Translations under genes and position numbers: made by a program
The notes under the pieces: model-generated
Told to the model about the DNA's origin: nothing
Databases searched by the model: none
What the model saw: the letters and a program-made list of their open reading frames with translations, nothing else
In this document: piece after piece, positions 43,869 through 54,360 of the stretch
Numbering within the stretch: position 1 is the stretch's first letter
How the letters are laid out: every line of letters begins with the position of its first letter
DNA from: Ariolimax columbianus
Lineage: Eukaryota; Mollusca; Gastropoda; Stylommatophora; Arionidae
Direction: 5' to 3'
DNA length: 64,000 bases
NCBI GenBank assembly: GCA_036924085.1
Contig: JAVGWX010000014.1
Location: 33,733,936 to 33,797,935 of the forward strand

Positions 43869-44345
43869 TAACTTAGCTTAAATTAACTTAACTCAACTCA
43901 ACTCAATTCAACTCAACTCACTTAACTTAATTTAACTAAACTTTACCTAACGGGACTCAACTGAACTTAACTTCATTATACTGGTTTAGAAGGCTCTACA
44001 GTCTGTATACAACCAGTTTATTCCATTCCACCGACACTGAAAATACTGTGAGCATCCAGTCTATTTTTTATTTCAGTAACTGATTCTTTCTCTACCACAT
44101 AATGCAGCAATGCATTCCAAGAATTCACCATTCTCTGACTAAAAAAATATTTCCTAACATACAATCAGGCTGTCTTTAAACACTTTATATATATATATAT
44201 ATGCTCTCTTATTCTTGTAGCAGATCAAACCTTGAAAAACTTGGTATTTTTGTCCTTTCCACTTATTAATTTATAAATTTGATTTAAGTCACCTCGAATT
44301 CTTCTCTGTTCGAGACACTGAAGACCATTGTTATTCATTGTCTGT
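43869..44345 (-). mobile_element. CR1-like LINE 3' end, diverged subfamily (copy 5)
   Basis: Reverse strand, with the tail at the left as degenerate AACTTAACTCAACTCAACTC repeats. Then comes the conserved CR1 3' UTR text (ACTGGTTTAGAAGGCTCTAC and GTATACAACCAG), and the C-terminal coding end GLQCLEQRRIRGDLNQIYKLISGKD (44340-44225). It is more diverged than CR1 copies 1-4. Confidence 0.82.
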
Positions 44346-44524
44346 TTTACTTTGTCTTTTTTATACTTTTTTATTTTTTTTATAGTATTTTTTAGTCCTT
44401 GTCTTTTCATAGTCTTTTTATAGCCTTTTTAGTTTGTCTTTTTATAGTCTTTTAAAGATTTGTATAGTCTTTTTTAGTTTTTGTCTTTTTTAGTCTCCTT
44501 CATAGTCTTAGTCTCCAGACTCTG
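44346..44524. repeat. T-rich degenerate repeat
   Basis: Irregular repetition of TTTTTATAGTC / TTTGTCTTTT motifs on the + strand, between two minus-strand LINE fragments. Confidence 0.7.
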
Positions 44525-45345
44525 TCTTCGGTCACGGAAGTCCAGTGAGTGGTAAGTGCTCCTCTAGATGCATCTCGGATGTTGCAGTGTGCAGCAAGAG
44601 AGTCTGACGAACGTGGTCTCTTCTTACCTCAGGGGTACCAGACTGCTGTCGCTGTGCTCAATCGACCATATTTTCGTCGCAACATGTGACCTGCCCATCT
44701 ATGTTTTGTCTCGCCTGCATGGATTACCGCATCCTTCACCAGGGACAATCGTTGTATGTCAGAAATGTGGAGACCTTGCATACGTTGGTTCTGAAGAGTG
44801 ATTCCGAGCAAGCGTCTTTCAAGGCAGGCCTGGGTAACTCTCAAATTTGTCCTCTAGTGATTTTGTTAGTGTCCACGTCTCGGTGCCGTAGCACATCGCA
44901 GGGAGTACAGTGGAACTGAAGAGAGAGGCTCGTAGGTCATGTTCATGACAACCGCCCAAGACCGTGTTAAAAGACGAGAAGGCTGTCCAACCTGCGCGGC
45001 GACCTCTTGTCAGTTCAGGTTCCAGGTTATTCTCCATATTGAGAGAACGTCCAATATAAATGTATTCGTTGACATCATAAAATCGTACATCGCCAAGGAA
45101 GATTGGATCACAAACGATTTGGGCAACATTTTGGTCTTCGAGACATTCATCTCCAGACCTGCTGTCTTGCCCACTCCTTCGAGTAGCTGCATCATTTGGT
45201 TGGCTTCTGCTTCTGTTAGCTTCTGTGGAGTATATATCTTCAACAATTACAAGTTTGTCTTCATGTTCTGTGTTATTCTTTTCAGCTGTGTCCATATTAT
45301 TTATTTTCCCCATTTTTTGGTCGCAATCTCTATTCTTCATTAATC
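44525..45345 (-). mobile_element. RTE-like LINE, RT thumb and C-terminus
   Basis: Minus-strand text in order: TEAEANQMMQLLEGVGKTAG and LEMNVSKTKML (45246-45010 frame), YIYIGRSLNMENNLEPELTRGRRAGWTAFSSF then LRASLFSSTVLPAMCYGTETWTLTKS (45340-44819 frame), and LERRLLGITLQNQRMQGL, RLSLVKDAVIHAGETKHRWAGHMLRRK, ATAVWYP (44844-44629 frame). This is the C-terminal half of an element of the same general family as the endonuclease at 42.7-43.9 kb, in the opposite orientation. Its final segment is the best intact relative of the 53-bp minisatellite unit. Confidence 0.82.
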
Positions 45346-45436
45346 GTTAGGTCTGCTTGTACCTCACTTGTCTTGAGGATTCCACAAGAGGAAATATATT
45401 GTAATACTTCTTCTTCTTCTTCTTCATCGTACGCAG

Positions 45437-46801
45437 TCAGACAGTAACCATTATTTTTTCGAAAAAAGCGGTGGTCATCCTGAGGCTGTCGACACTGCCA
45501 TAGAGCTTGTCTTGCAGTTCCACTGGTGATGGCCACATCTGCTCTCTCTGATCCTCGTATGTCGGGCAGTTCTGCAGCAGATGTTCATCGGTCATTTTAC
45601 CGGTACCGCAAGGGCATTCGTCGGTACCACCTATCTTCAATTTGTTGAATAAGTGGTACCTCAGTCTATTGTGGCCAGTGCGAAGTCTTAAGACAACGAC
45701 CTGCTCTCTTCTGTTCAACTGGTAATAGGCATCGTTTTTGGTGTAACCAGTATGTTCGGTTTCCCATTTGGTCATGTATCTGGCTTTGATAAGCCGTTTT
45801 GACTCTTCGTACGTCATACTAGTATCTGTTTGTGGTAGTCTTGCACCTTCTTTTGCCAGTCTGTCTGCCTCCTCGTTGCCTTGGATGTTGCAGTGTGATG
45901 GTACCCACTGTACCACTACCCTTTTTGGTGCGGACTGCTGGCACAGTTTGCAGAGTGCTGCTCTTAGATCATTAAGCTCAGTGTTTTTCTGGCTTTTTAG
46001 CGCTGTGACTACGGCGAGAGCATCTGTAAGCAGGGCTATATGGCTTTCATTTTCATTGTGTGTCACCATTTCTTCCACTGCCGCCCTCAGTGCCTCTGCC
46101 TCCGCTCTGAAATTGCTTGTGTACTTACCAGTAGCGAATGATAGTGTTACTTTTCTGCCATTTGGTAGGTTCAGGAATGCTCCTGCCCCTCCGTTCTGTG
46201 TAGTGTTTGTTACAGAACCGTCGGTGTATGCATGGGTCCAGTCCATGCTTCGGTAGCTTTTCGATATGAAGCTTAGGGTAGTATCTCTCCTTTCTTTTTC
46301 AGTCTGGCAGTTTTTGTTTCCAATACCTGGTATATTTTCTACCACCTCTGAAAATATATCCTGCCTCCAGGTAGGTTTTCGTACAGTAGTGATGGGTTTT
46401 GGTGTTGTTAGTGCGTTTATGGGATCTTCGTGCATCTTTGCTTTGGCTATTTCTGCAAAGTTTCTCCGCTTTAGTTTCCCATTTCCCAAATTGTTTAGTC
46501 TCTGGTGCATTGGATGGTCGGTCAGTCTTCGGAGTTTCTCTGACTGCAGCTGGGCTCTGCAGTCTCTTCTATCGGTCATGGATTGCATTTTTGTAATCTT
46601 TTCAAGTTCTACAATTGGCGTTGACTTCATGCCTCCTGTTATAATTCTCATGGCTTGTTTTTTCGAAGTTCGCCTCGCTACTGTTGTCCATGCCGCAATA
46701 CCATACTCGAGAACTGGTCTCACTCTTCCAGTGTACAGTTTCTTTAGTATGCCTTCGTCTGCTCCCCAGCTTGTGCCAGCAAGTTTCCTCATGATTGCCA
46801 T
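45437..46801 (-). pseudogene. RT thumb + RNase H + C-terminal knuckle of copy F (454 codons)
   Basis: One uninterrupted frame showing the natural fusion that is frameshifted in copy C: RT end (YTGRVRPVLEYGIAAW), connection (DRRDCRAQLQSEKLRRLTDHP, NIPGIGNKNCQTEKERRD), RNase H with acidic residues in HAYTDGSV, AEAEALRAAV, LLTDALAVV and GNEEADRLAKEG, then VVLRLRTGHNRLRYHLF and ECPCGTGKMTDEHLLQNC. It ends MTTAFFEKIMVTV-stop, the same end as copies C and D. Since the RT active site is deleted upstream, this cannot support retrotransposition; RNase H itself looks intact by motif. Confidence 0.9.
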
Positions 46802-47434
46802 TCTTCCTCTGGCTCTAATTCGGTTTCTCCAGATGCCACATCAGTCTGGTGTCTATCATACGTTCCATCAGCTTGCCGACACAGCTCAGTAGGCTGATGG
46901 GCCTGTATCCATTTGGATCTGTTTTGTCCTTTCCTGTTTTTGGTACTGGTACCAGTATTGCGTCTTTCCCTGCCTGGGGTACAATTCCCCTTTTCTAGCT
47001 TTGGTTCAGGACCGATAGCAGTTTCCCCTTCGCTGTTTGGCTCAGCCCCATAAGCATTTCGTTTTTTATCCCGTCTTTTCCGGGAGATTTCCTTTTCTTT
47101 AATGTTCTCATGGCCTCTTCCATTTCGCTCATTGTTAATTTAGCCATCATATGCTCTTCAGGTGCCGTATTGATGTTGTCGTGCCCCTTTTGCTCTTCAC
47201 TAATGTCTGTATGCCTATCTGCAGGGACCTCGATGTGGTTTGCTCTGGCATAGTGATCGACACAAGCGTTTGCGGCTTTCTTACCAATGAGCAAGTTTTT
47301 GCCCTGCTTGATGGTAATTTGTTTGTTTGACGGGGTTTCGTAGTTCATGGCTCTGACTAGCTTCCATAGCTTGTTTCCTTCTTTGTCCAGGTTGAGGCTT
47401 TCCAATTTTTTTCCAGCTCTCTCTTGCTGTTTGG

Positions 47435-48601
47435 TTAAGAGTGTATTTGTATTTCGCTGTGGCGGCTTTGAGGGCGATGTTTGCCTCCATAGATTGTTCT
47501 CGGCATGTTCCTAGCATTTGTTACTGCATCTTTCGCTTTCTGCAACTCATCATTCCAATAGGGCTTATAGTTTTTCCTAGCTCCTCTTGGGATGGTTTCA
47601 TTGGCGGCTTGCATTATTGCCTTGCTTAGGCTTTCCACCATGGTCTTCATTGGTTTGTTTCGTGTGTTGATGGTTTCACACAGCCCATCTGTCAGGATTG
47701 CAAATCTGTCCAAGTCGGCTCGTTTGTAATTCCAACGTGGGAGCGGTTTGGTTTCCTGTGGGCCTACTTCCATATCAATGTCTAGCCTGATCGGCATGTG
47801 GTCGCTACCTGCCAGTTGGTTTAGCACCTGGCGGTCTATTTTATGGTGTATGTCCTGTGTGGAGAAGGCGAAATCTGGAGTCGAGGTGGTACGCCATGTT
47901 CTAGAATAGAAACTAGGGTTATCATCCGGCCTATTGATTAGGGAGAGATTTGTATCTATCTCCCAATCTTCCACTTCGTCACCTCTGCTGTCTGTGTCAG
48001 AGTATCCCCATCTCTCCGAGTGGCTGTTGAAATCTCCAACTACTATGCAGTTGGAGTCTTTGACTTCCATACTCGAGAGCGATAGGTCTTTATTTGGTGT
48101 TCCGTACAGATTGAAAATGCGGAGCTTCGTCTCTTGAGCCATTATGTCAACTCCTACAATTTCTGCTTGTCCAGTGTGATTGACAGGTACCGCGCTACTC
48201 GGTATGCAGTTTCTGGTCAGTATCAGGACCCCTCCTTTGTGACCTTCTCTATCGAGACGGAAGGTCTGGTATCCTCTTATTGAGAATTTATGATTATTGT
48301 TGAGGTGCGTTTCCTGGATACATGCCACGTCAATCTTACCTTCATGCAGGTGATGTGTTAGGGAAAGCTTTTTGTTAATGACTCCCTCCGCATTCCACTG
48401 TAGTATTTTGAGGGTCTTGAGTTTTTGGTCAATGGAAATTGCCCCATAGCCATGTGCCTTGACTCCACAACACGTGGGTGGGTGACCACCAGTAGTCAAG
48501 GGTGTGCCCCTTCGAGGCGTGAGGCCCGGCACTCTCGCTGTCTGGCGGGACTCCTCAGGATGAGCGCCATACGTTTTTCTGAAATGTTGTACTGTCATCA
48601 T
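47435..48601 (-). pseudogene. LINE endonuclease of copy F (388 codons, intact by motif)
   Basis: Endonuclease-fold frame: LKILQWNAEGVINKKL (Asn, residue ~72), VACIQETHLNNNH (Glu), IFNLYGTPNKDL, IVVGDFNSHSERWGY (Asp/Asn), STPDFAFST and NQLAGSDHMPIRLDID (Asp-His), followed by linker text (RKNYKPYWNDELQKAKDAV). All catalytic blocks are present. The first ~65 residues are Pro/Gly-rich and have no match that I can name. The last residues after NMPRT are out of frame relative to the other copies. It is the best endonuclease of this family in the window. Confidence 0.88.
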
Positions 48602-48605
48602 ACTG

Positions 48606-49194
48606 CGATTTACGTTGCACTATTTTGTTAGGCTTGTGGCCCCGTGCATCCGATTTCAACAGGCGTTTCTGTAGGGATGCCCTCCTTAGCCTTTGGCTGT
48701 CCCTAGCCTATCTGCAAGGCAGCAGTTGTTTGTGATCAGAGTTGTCTCTCTTATGGAAGTTGTCTTACAAGACTGACGAGTCTTCACTACTCGTGTCTAT
48801 AGGATGCGGAAATTATATATGAGATGTGATATATGATATGGACTGGTTTGTACTGGTTTGGACTGGTTTGTACTAACCCGGAAGAGAGGCAGTCCAGTGT
48901 GTCTGTATCCCAGGTCACGTCCTGCCAGAAACGTGTCATGTGCATGTGGGCGGGGTACCTCTTTGCTCCCTTTATTTTCTCAGCACATCTTCAGTAATGG
49001 TACGCCTAGCATTCCCCGCCACCTGGGAGGTTGACACAGTAGGGCAGATGTGCAATGTCCGCTAGTCTGCATCTCTTCTGCGTCCATTGGTATGGCTGAT
49101 AGCGTACAGAGGTAGAGAAAGAGGCAGAAGTGCATTTAACCAGGGGACACGCCTGGTAATGTCACGGAGATGTTGTTCGCCTAGTATGCGGACA
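48606..49194. other. Between LINE copy F and the rDNA fragment; nothing firm
   Basis: Could be 5' leader of copy F, or sequence downstream of 28S. A short direct repeat (GGACTGGTTTGTACTGGTTT) lies at 48840-48875. No coding frame. Confidence 0.4.
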
Positions 49195-49680
49195 GATCTC
49201 ATGGTCATTGGTTTAGTCTCGACAGTTCACAGTTAGGTGGCTGCTCTACTGTTTTCGACACCCCGACCAAGAACTAAGTCTTATGTTGGTGATTTCGCAC
49301 CCAATCGCCCTATAAGGTGAATATCAAGCAGCTGTCCGCCCGCTTTGATCGGCGGGCGGCAGAGACCTCTTTCTGCCGGATAGGGCTGGGGCGCGAGCCC
49401 CAGGTCCCGAACATGTAGAAGTCTCCCATTGCAGTGGTGCTGAGATTTTGGGCGGGATTCCGGCATACGGGCGTTCGGCCGTAATCCCTCACATGGTAGC
49501 CTCGAGCCATTGGCTTATCAGCCTGGTACGTGAACCAAAATGTCTGCGGCTCCTCTCGAATTGAGCTTGATTACCGTAGCAACGCCCTGTCATTAGTAGG
49601 GTAAAACTGACCTGTCTTTAGATGGTCTATTTCCAGCACCCGTTCACTATTTGACCAGACGAATTAATTGAGGGCTTTTG
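49195..49680 (-). rRNA. 28S rRNA 3'-end fragment, diverged (pseudogene)
   Basis: The reverse complement reads as the last ~480 bases of nuclear LSU rRNA: a block like GGGTAAAACT-ACCTGTCT (49606), the sarcin-ricin loop region (49544-49566), GCCAATGG-GCGA-GCTACCAT (about 49490-49520), ATCCCGCC (about 49452), and TTGGTCGGGGTGTCG--AGTAGAGCAGC near the 3' end (49240-49270). Variable helices are strongly changed. In the sarcin-ricin loop the universal AGTACGAGAGGA is AATTCGAGAGGA, losing the bulged G, and bases next to it are missing. Such a ribosome part would not be expected to work, so I call it a pseudogene. Confidence 0.8.
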
Positions 49681-50057
49681 TTTGTCAATGACCAGGTATT
49701 TGAAATCTGCGATTTCTGGGGGGTTAAACACGATTTCCGTAGCGTTCTTTCATTAGAATGTTAAAGAGCTGACTGGTCTTCCGTGAGTCTAATACCAGCA
49801 CACGTTCATTATTAGACCCAACGGAAGTGCTCTCGATTTGTCAGTCGTTCTACAGTATTGGCGTGTTCAGTCAAATTAAGTCGCAGGTTCCAGTCCTGGT
49901 GGTGCCCTTCCATCAATTCCTTTAGCGAACACTAAATATGAGTATCAAGTTACCGAGAGGATAGCCCCAGGTTTTCGAGGGTCTAATTCCAGCACCCGTT
50001 CCATATTAGACCCAACGAAAGTGCTCTCGGCATGTCAATCATTTCAGTGTTTGGCCG
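49681..50057 (-). repeat. Tandem chimeric 18S/28S segments
   Basis: The 28S piece around CCAGCACCCGTTC occurs three times (49624-49656, 49786-49820, 49981-50012). An 18S piece (TCAAATTAAGTCGCAGGTTC to CAATTCCTTTAG, 49868-49924) sits between the last two. The better 18S version of that piece is at 50061-50115. So an 18S-28S junction unit of about 190 bp has been tandemly duplicated. Confidence 0.75.
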
Positions 50058-50077
50058 TTTGAGTCAAATTAAGCCGC

Positions 50078-50126
<49 letters not shown>

Positions 50127-50475
50127 TTTGCAACCATACTTTCCCCGGAACCCAAACACTTTGGTTTCCCGGAAGCTGCCCGCAGAGTCATCGAAGCAAC
50201 TCCTGCGGATCACTAGTCGGCATTGTTTATGGTCAGAACTATGACGGTATCTAATCGTCTTCGCGCCTCTGACTTTCGTTCTTGATTAATGAAAACATTC
50301 TTGACAAATGCTTTCGCAGTAGCTCGTCTCTTCTGCGATCCAAGAATTTCACCTCTAACGCCGCAATACGAATGCCCCCGTTTGTCCCTGTTAATCATTA
50401 CCTCCAGTTCCAAAAACCAACAAAATAGAACCGAGGTCCTATTCCATTATTCCATGCACCATTATTCAGGCAGCC
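50058..50475 (-). rRNA. 18S rRNA internal fragment (pseudogene)
   Basis: The reverse complement is nuclear SSU rRNA running from the V4 end (GGTGCATGGAATAATGGAAT) through GGTTCTATTTTGTTGGTTTT, GAGGTGAAATTCTTGGAT, AAGAATGTTTTCATTAATCA, GAACGAAAGTC, GGGAAACCAAAGT and AAACTTAAAGGAATTGACGG to GGCTTAATTTGACTCAA. Conserved cores are good; scattered changes occur in normally invariant helices (for example the region around 50195-50260). It is about 420 bases of a ~1.8 kb or longer gene. Beyond it the sense order goes straight to 28S sequence: no 3' half of 18S, ITS or 5.8S. Confidence 0.88.
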
Positions 50476-51000
50476 GAGGCCTTGTGTGTAAAACGCCTCA
50501 CTGGGACGGCCGCAGGGACCGTCTGACGGAACGGTCTGACGGTTGTTCCACCCGTCCCTCACTCCGTCGACCTAGGACCGCCTGACAGGGGCCCCTACAC
50601 GCACCAGACGACCGACCGACCGGGCTCGCCAGAGGAGGGATGGCAGCACTCTGTGCAGAACGGATCCCAACGACCTCGGCGATGAATTTCACTGGGACTA
50701 GAGACAATTTGGCCTGCCGGCCTACCCTTCTCCCGAGGGTTGGTCCCCGGGAGAACACAGGGCCTTCAGGCACGATTCCTGCTTTCCATTTGCCGGTCAC
50801 AAGCTCTTTGCGAGAGTCTGACCACCAGCGAGACGAACTGTCGAGCTCTGCTATAAGCCTTAGAGAAATCACTACCGACTGACAACGTTTCCTGATACGG
50901 ACCAGAGCAGCGCACCTCGGTGGAGGAGACGCCAAAAAAAAACCGCATCCCAATAGCTCAACGGGGAAAGCGTTTTCCGCAAGCCCGCGCTATCGCTCCG
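50476..51000 (-). other. G+C-rich block next to 18S, possibly an expanded V4 region
   Basis: This lies exactly where the V4 variable region of 18S should continue, and is G+C-rich with self-complementary stretches (GACGGTTGTTCC..., CTCCCGAGGG/TCCCCGGGAG near 50732-50755). The conserved 530-loop text expected further 5' in 18S is absent. Either a greatly expanded V4 or unrelated rDNA spacer. The open frames on both strands here are not genes. Confidence 0.4.
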
Positions 51001-51129
51001 CTTTACGAACACTGGTTGAAATTGAATCGCGGCGGCGAGACAACTACCCCAGATTATTGTAATACTATTTCCTGTTTTCCATAATGTGAGTTAAATCCTT
51101 ATGTAAGGTTCTACTGTCATCTGTCGACT

Positions 51130-51300
51130 TCTTTTCAATTGTTCCATATTGGTGACGTTATCATGCCCTTTTATTTAATCATTTCCATATTGGTGACGTT
51201 ATCATATAATGTTATCCTTTTATCCATATTATTGACATCATATCATTTTAATCCATCTATTTCCGTATTAATGACCCTATTAAACCATTTTATTTCCTCT
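51130..51300 (+). repeat. Degenerate repeat TCCATATTGGTGACGTTATCAT
   Basis: Four loosely spaced copies of (T)CCATATTGGTGACGTTATCAT and variants, with TTTTA-rich links, about 45 bp apart. Unknown origin. Confidence 0.7.
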
Positions 51301-51466
51301 ATTTGGCGCAGACACCGATTGATGAAAGTTTGAATATTTTTTATTGTAGCTTTCGTTGTTCCAAACTTTACGGAGCCATACAATAAAACAGACTTTACAT
51401 TGGAAATGAAGATTTGTATGTTAAGGTGAACTTAATTTCGTGTTAGCTTAATATAGTAAAAAGCCA

Positions 51467-52690
51467 AATGAAACTTTTCACAAACTTGTATTTGGATCAA
51501 TCAATATGGTTGAAAACTAGAGAGAAGGCGTCACCTAGTATAATTATTAAAAAAGTGTTAGACAGGGGTGTGTGCTTTCCCCGTGCTTGTGTAATGTGTA
51601 CACAGAATAGATTTTCAAAGACATTGATGTTATGCCTGGATTTAATATAGGAGGACGATGTATCAATAATATCAGTTATGCTGATTATACAGTGCTAATT
51701 AAGGGCAAGGGATTCAGTACTTCTGCATAACTTAATGGGTAAGATAACCAGCAAAAGTCAGCAATATGGGCTGGAAATCAACATTAAAAAAACTAAAGTT
51801 ATGGTGTTCACCAAAAAAGGACAGAAAAACCAAAAGCTTTCATCCAAATAAACGGAGAAATTCTTGAACAAGTTTCAAGCTATGAATACCTTAGCCAACT
51901 CATTTCGGCTGATGGCTGATGGGAGATCATTAAAAGAATTACAACGTCCAAGAATACATTTACCAGAATTAGAGATACACTTCTGTCAAAGCAGATATCT
52001 CAGATCTTAAAAATGAGAATTATTAAATGTCAAGTGCATTCAGTTTTATTGTATGGAGTATAAACCTGGACCCTGACAAAGAAATGGAGAAGCGTATTGA
52101 AGCCTTTGAAATGTGGTTATTTAGATGACTTGGCGATTCCGTGATCAGGTGGTGTGGGTTCGACTCCGGACTCCCCCGTCTTTTTCATGGGGGCTTGATG
52201 TGGAGTCCCCTGCATTCGTAGTGGCCCCCTAGTCGTCTTGTCCTTGACTTGCCACTGGGGTCGACAGCATGAAACGAGAGAGTGAGGATAAAAAGTATCG
52301 CAGTTAATCCATACTAAATATAGCGCTAGCAGAATTAATTATGCCATCATCGTCTACGATGGACGGCGGCCTTTGTCTTTGCCTTATTTAGATGACTTGG
52401 ACGAGTCACTTGGAAAGATAGAAAAACCAATAGTGAGGTTCTGGAATAATTTCAGGTGGAACAGATACTTCTGAAAGAAATAAGCAAAAAAAATAAAATA
52501 TTTCGGTCATGTCAAGCGCTGTGACAGTCTGCTAAAGGTTATTTTGAAGAGCGGAGTAGAGGGCAAGAGAGCCAGAGTGCGACAGAGGTACAGAGGGACA
52601 GATAACATCAAGATGTGTACCAACCTGGCTAGAGATATACAGTTGGAGATTCACTACCGTCAACCTTCGTTGCTGATACGACACTAGGTG
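51467..52690 (+). pseudogene. RTE-like LINE RT fragment carrying a SINE
   Basis: Frame-broken RT in order: NLYLDQSIWLKTREKASPSI, a QG(V)...SPCL-NVYTE block around 51570, the INNISYADYTVLI active site (YADY in place of YADD), NINIKKTKVMVF, INGEILEQVSSYEYL, MRIIKCQVHSVLLYGV-TWTLTK, then MEKRIEAFEMWLF at 52115. A SINE is inserted at that point, after which the text resumes (LDESLGKIEKPIV, YFGHVKRCDSLLKVIL) and ends near 52690. No endonuclease. Confidence 0.8.
52134..52383 (+). mobile_element. SINE with perfect 17-bp TSD
   Basis: A 250-base insert between exact copies of TTATTTAGATGACTTGG (52117-52133 and 52384-52400), inside an RT coding remnant. Near its 5' end is a tRNA-type B box, GTGGGTTCGACTCC. 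The A box is poor, so the head may be truncated. The 3' end has CATCGTCTACGATGGACGGC. Similar 3' text (TTACGATGAACGGCGG at about 52945) marks another decayed copy nearby. Confidence 0.92.
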
Positions 52691-53720
52691 ATGACATTTT
52701 CTTTATTATGTCGCATATCAGTTAAAACCAATTTCCGAAAACAATTTTCTGCCATCAATTAACAAAATAGTTTTTACAACAATAAAAAAATAAAGCCAAA
52801 TTACCAAACAAGGAGTACAGAAAAAGGACAAATAAGCCGCAACGAAACAAGAACGAAACCTACTTTACGACCAAAAGGCCTTCGTTTGGGATTTTTTTTG
52901 TTAAAACGAGAATGACATACTCCAATAAATCATGAGAGTTACGATGAACGGCGGTCCTACGTCTCTTTAGTGGATTGGCAGACCTGACACACGCGCACAC
53001 ACATACGTGCATTCACACAAACACACATTCACACCCACGCACACATTTTCTAACCAAAATATCAGCACTTCTACTACCAGAACTATTCATCCACACACAC
53101 ACAAACACAAACCTCTGACAAAAGCCAAAATAATGCCCATTCTCCCCCCCCCCCCCCTTTCCGAACCCCTCCCCTCCCCCTAAAACAGTATTGTCATCCT
53201 AAAAAGAAAGGTCCCTAAAACTTGGATTTTCAAAAAGCCAAGCAGTCAAGCAAAGCAAGAGCTCTTGATCCGATGAAAGCAAAGAAAGGTCATCTTAATT
53301 TAATGGCTCAGTGACCGCACAACTGGGGCATTTCATAAGGGCATTACCTATATATGTTTGAATAAACTTAACCTCCGTTGTATGAAGTCGTCAGTTATTG
53401 CAAATGTGTTGTTTGTTGCATGGGAGTTCACGGCAGTATTAATATATGTGCATACAAAATTACCTGGCTGTGTCGTTTAGTGTGAACATCAATGTTCAAG
53501 CTGCCAGTGCGAGTGCCCGACCTTAAACAGCTTCATTCTCGCTACTAAGTTACACTGACAAGCCAAATGACAAATTCAAACTGACAAATGTATGTATAGA
53601 CATTCGTTTGAAGTAGTTACGTGTGTCGGTGAAGAAGTTCCGGCACTTACTTATATTTGCACACATTAAGGAAGTGGAAAACTCCGAGATAAATAACCAA
53701 AGTTGCTGGAGCGATAACAA
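52691..53720. other. Intergenic, with SINE remnant, CA-rich and C14 tracts
   Basis: A SINE 3'-end remnant lies at about 52925-52975. An irregular (CA)n-rich stretch runs at 52985-53110, and a run of 14 C at 53144-53157. No coding frame of note. Confidence 0.6.
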
Positions 53721-53929
53721 AGACAAGTAGGCTATTAATAAATCCTATGCACTGCACTCAGAGATTGACCGTAAAAGGTAGGTACTTTAGCGCTGACCGG
53801 ATATTGATTTTTTAGAATCGGGATAGTCCGTGACCTATGGCGTCGCGATAGTGTTCCCGATATCCCGCCAACCGTGAGACAGGTGTTAAGAATGTTGGTC
53901 CAAACGAAAAACCCCGCGATTTTTGAGAG

Positions 53930-53938
53930 TATATAAAG
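53930..53938 (+). promoter_or_regulatory. Possible TATA box
   Basis: TATATAAAG matches the TATA consensus and lies ~420 bases before the intact endonuclease frame. No other promoter element was confirmed; chance occurrence is likely in such A+T-rich DNA. Confidence 0.2.
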
Positions 53939-54360
53939 CCATGTATGCACAGGAGACAACAAACAAAAGTAGGACCCCCAGGTCTATCCATCTACTCAGC
54001 CAGGCGCACGAGACAAAGACGTGAAGAGGATATTCGGAAATGCTGTAAAACAGGAAGCACAAGCAACAGGGTAAAGTATCGGTTTGTAAAACATCGCCTA
54101 TGCAGAATCAAGGTAATATGATTTATGCTATTTTGTAAATATTGATGAATCAAAACTTTGTTGGAAAAGAGTGGAAAACAGCCAAGGTCAGAACCTTGCA
54201 AGTATAATCTAATAGATAGATAATTAAAAAAATATTTTAAAAAAAAAGAAATCTCCCAAATCAGAACAATACTTTTATAGAATTGGACCGGATTGAACCA
54301 CTGAACCTCAAGAAAGACTAACAATTCTACGTAGCACAAGCAAAGTGAAAATAACACAAA

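Larger units (their letters stand above)
45404..48605 (-). mobile_element. I-type LINE copy F, RT palm deleted
   Basis: Minus-strand copy with its TTC/GAA tail at 45404-45426. It retains endonuclease (48601-47435), linker and RT fingers (47517-46995), and a long frame of RT thumb plus RNase H (46801-45437). Between them, at about 46832, the sequence jumps from the end of the fingers (RMI-TRLMWHLE) straight to ERNR-RARGRMAIMRK, losing motif A, motif B and FADD (about 0.7 kb compared with copy C). The junction lies at a shared TTTCT. The endonuclease and RNase H parts carry few lesions. Confidence 0.9.

Noticed and set aside
45768..46892. Plus-strand frames of 162 and 208 codons (similar ones at 227-886, 12737-14290 minus, 35196-35948)
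   Set aside because: They are exact antisense shadows of RNase H and RT frames and recur wherever the LINE occurs.
45404..49680. LINE copy F as an rDNA-specific (R1/R2-like) insertion, since it lies near 28S sequence in the same orientation
   Set aside because: About 600 bases separate the LINE from the 28S end, the insertion is not within 28S, and sister copies occur at unrelated sites.
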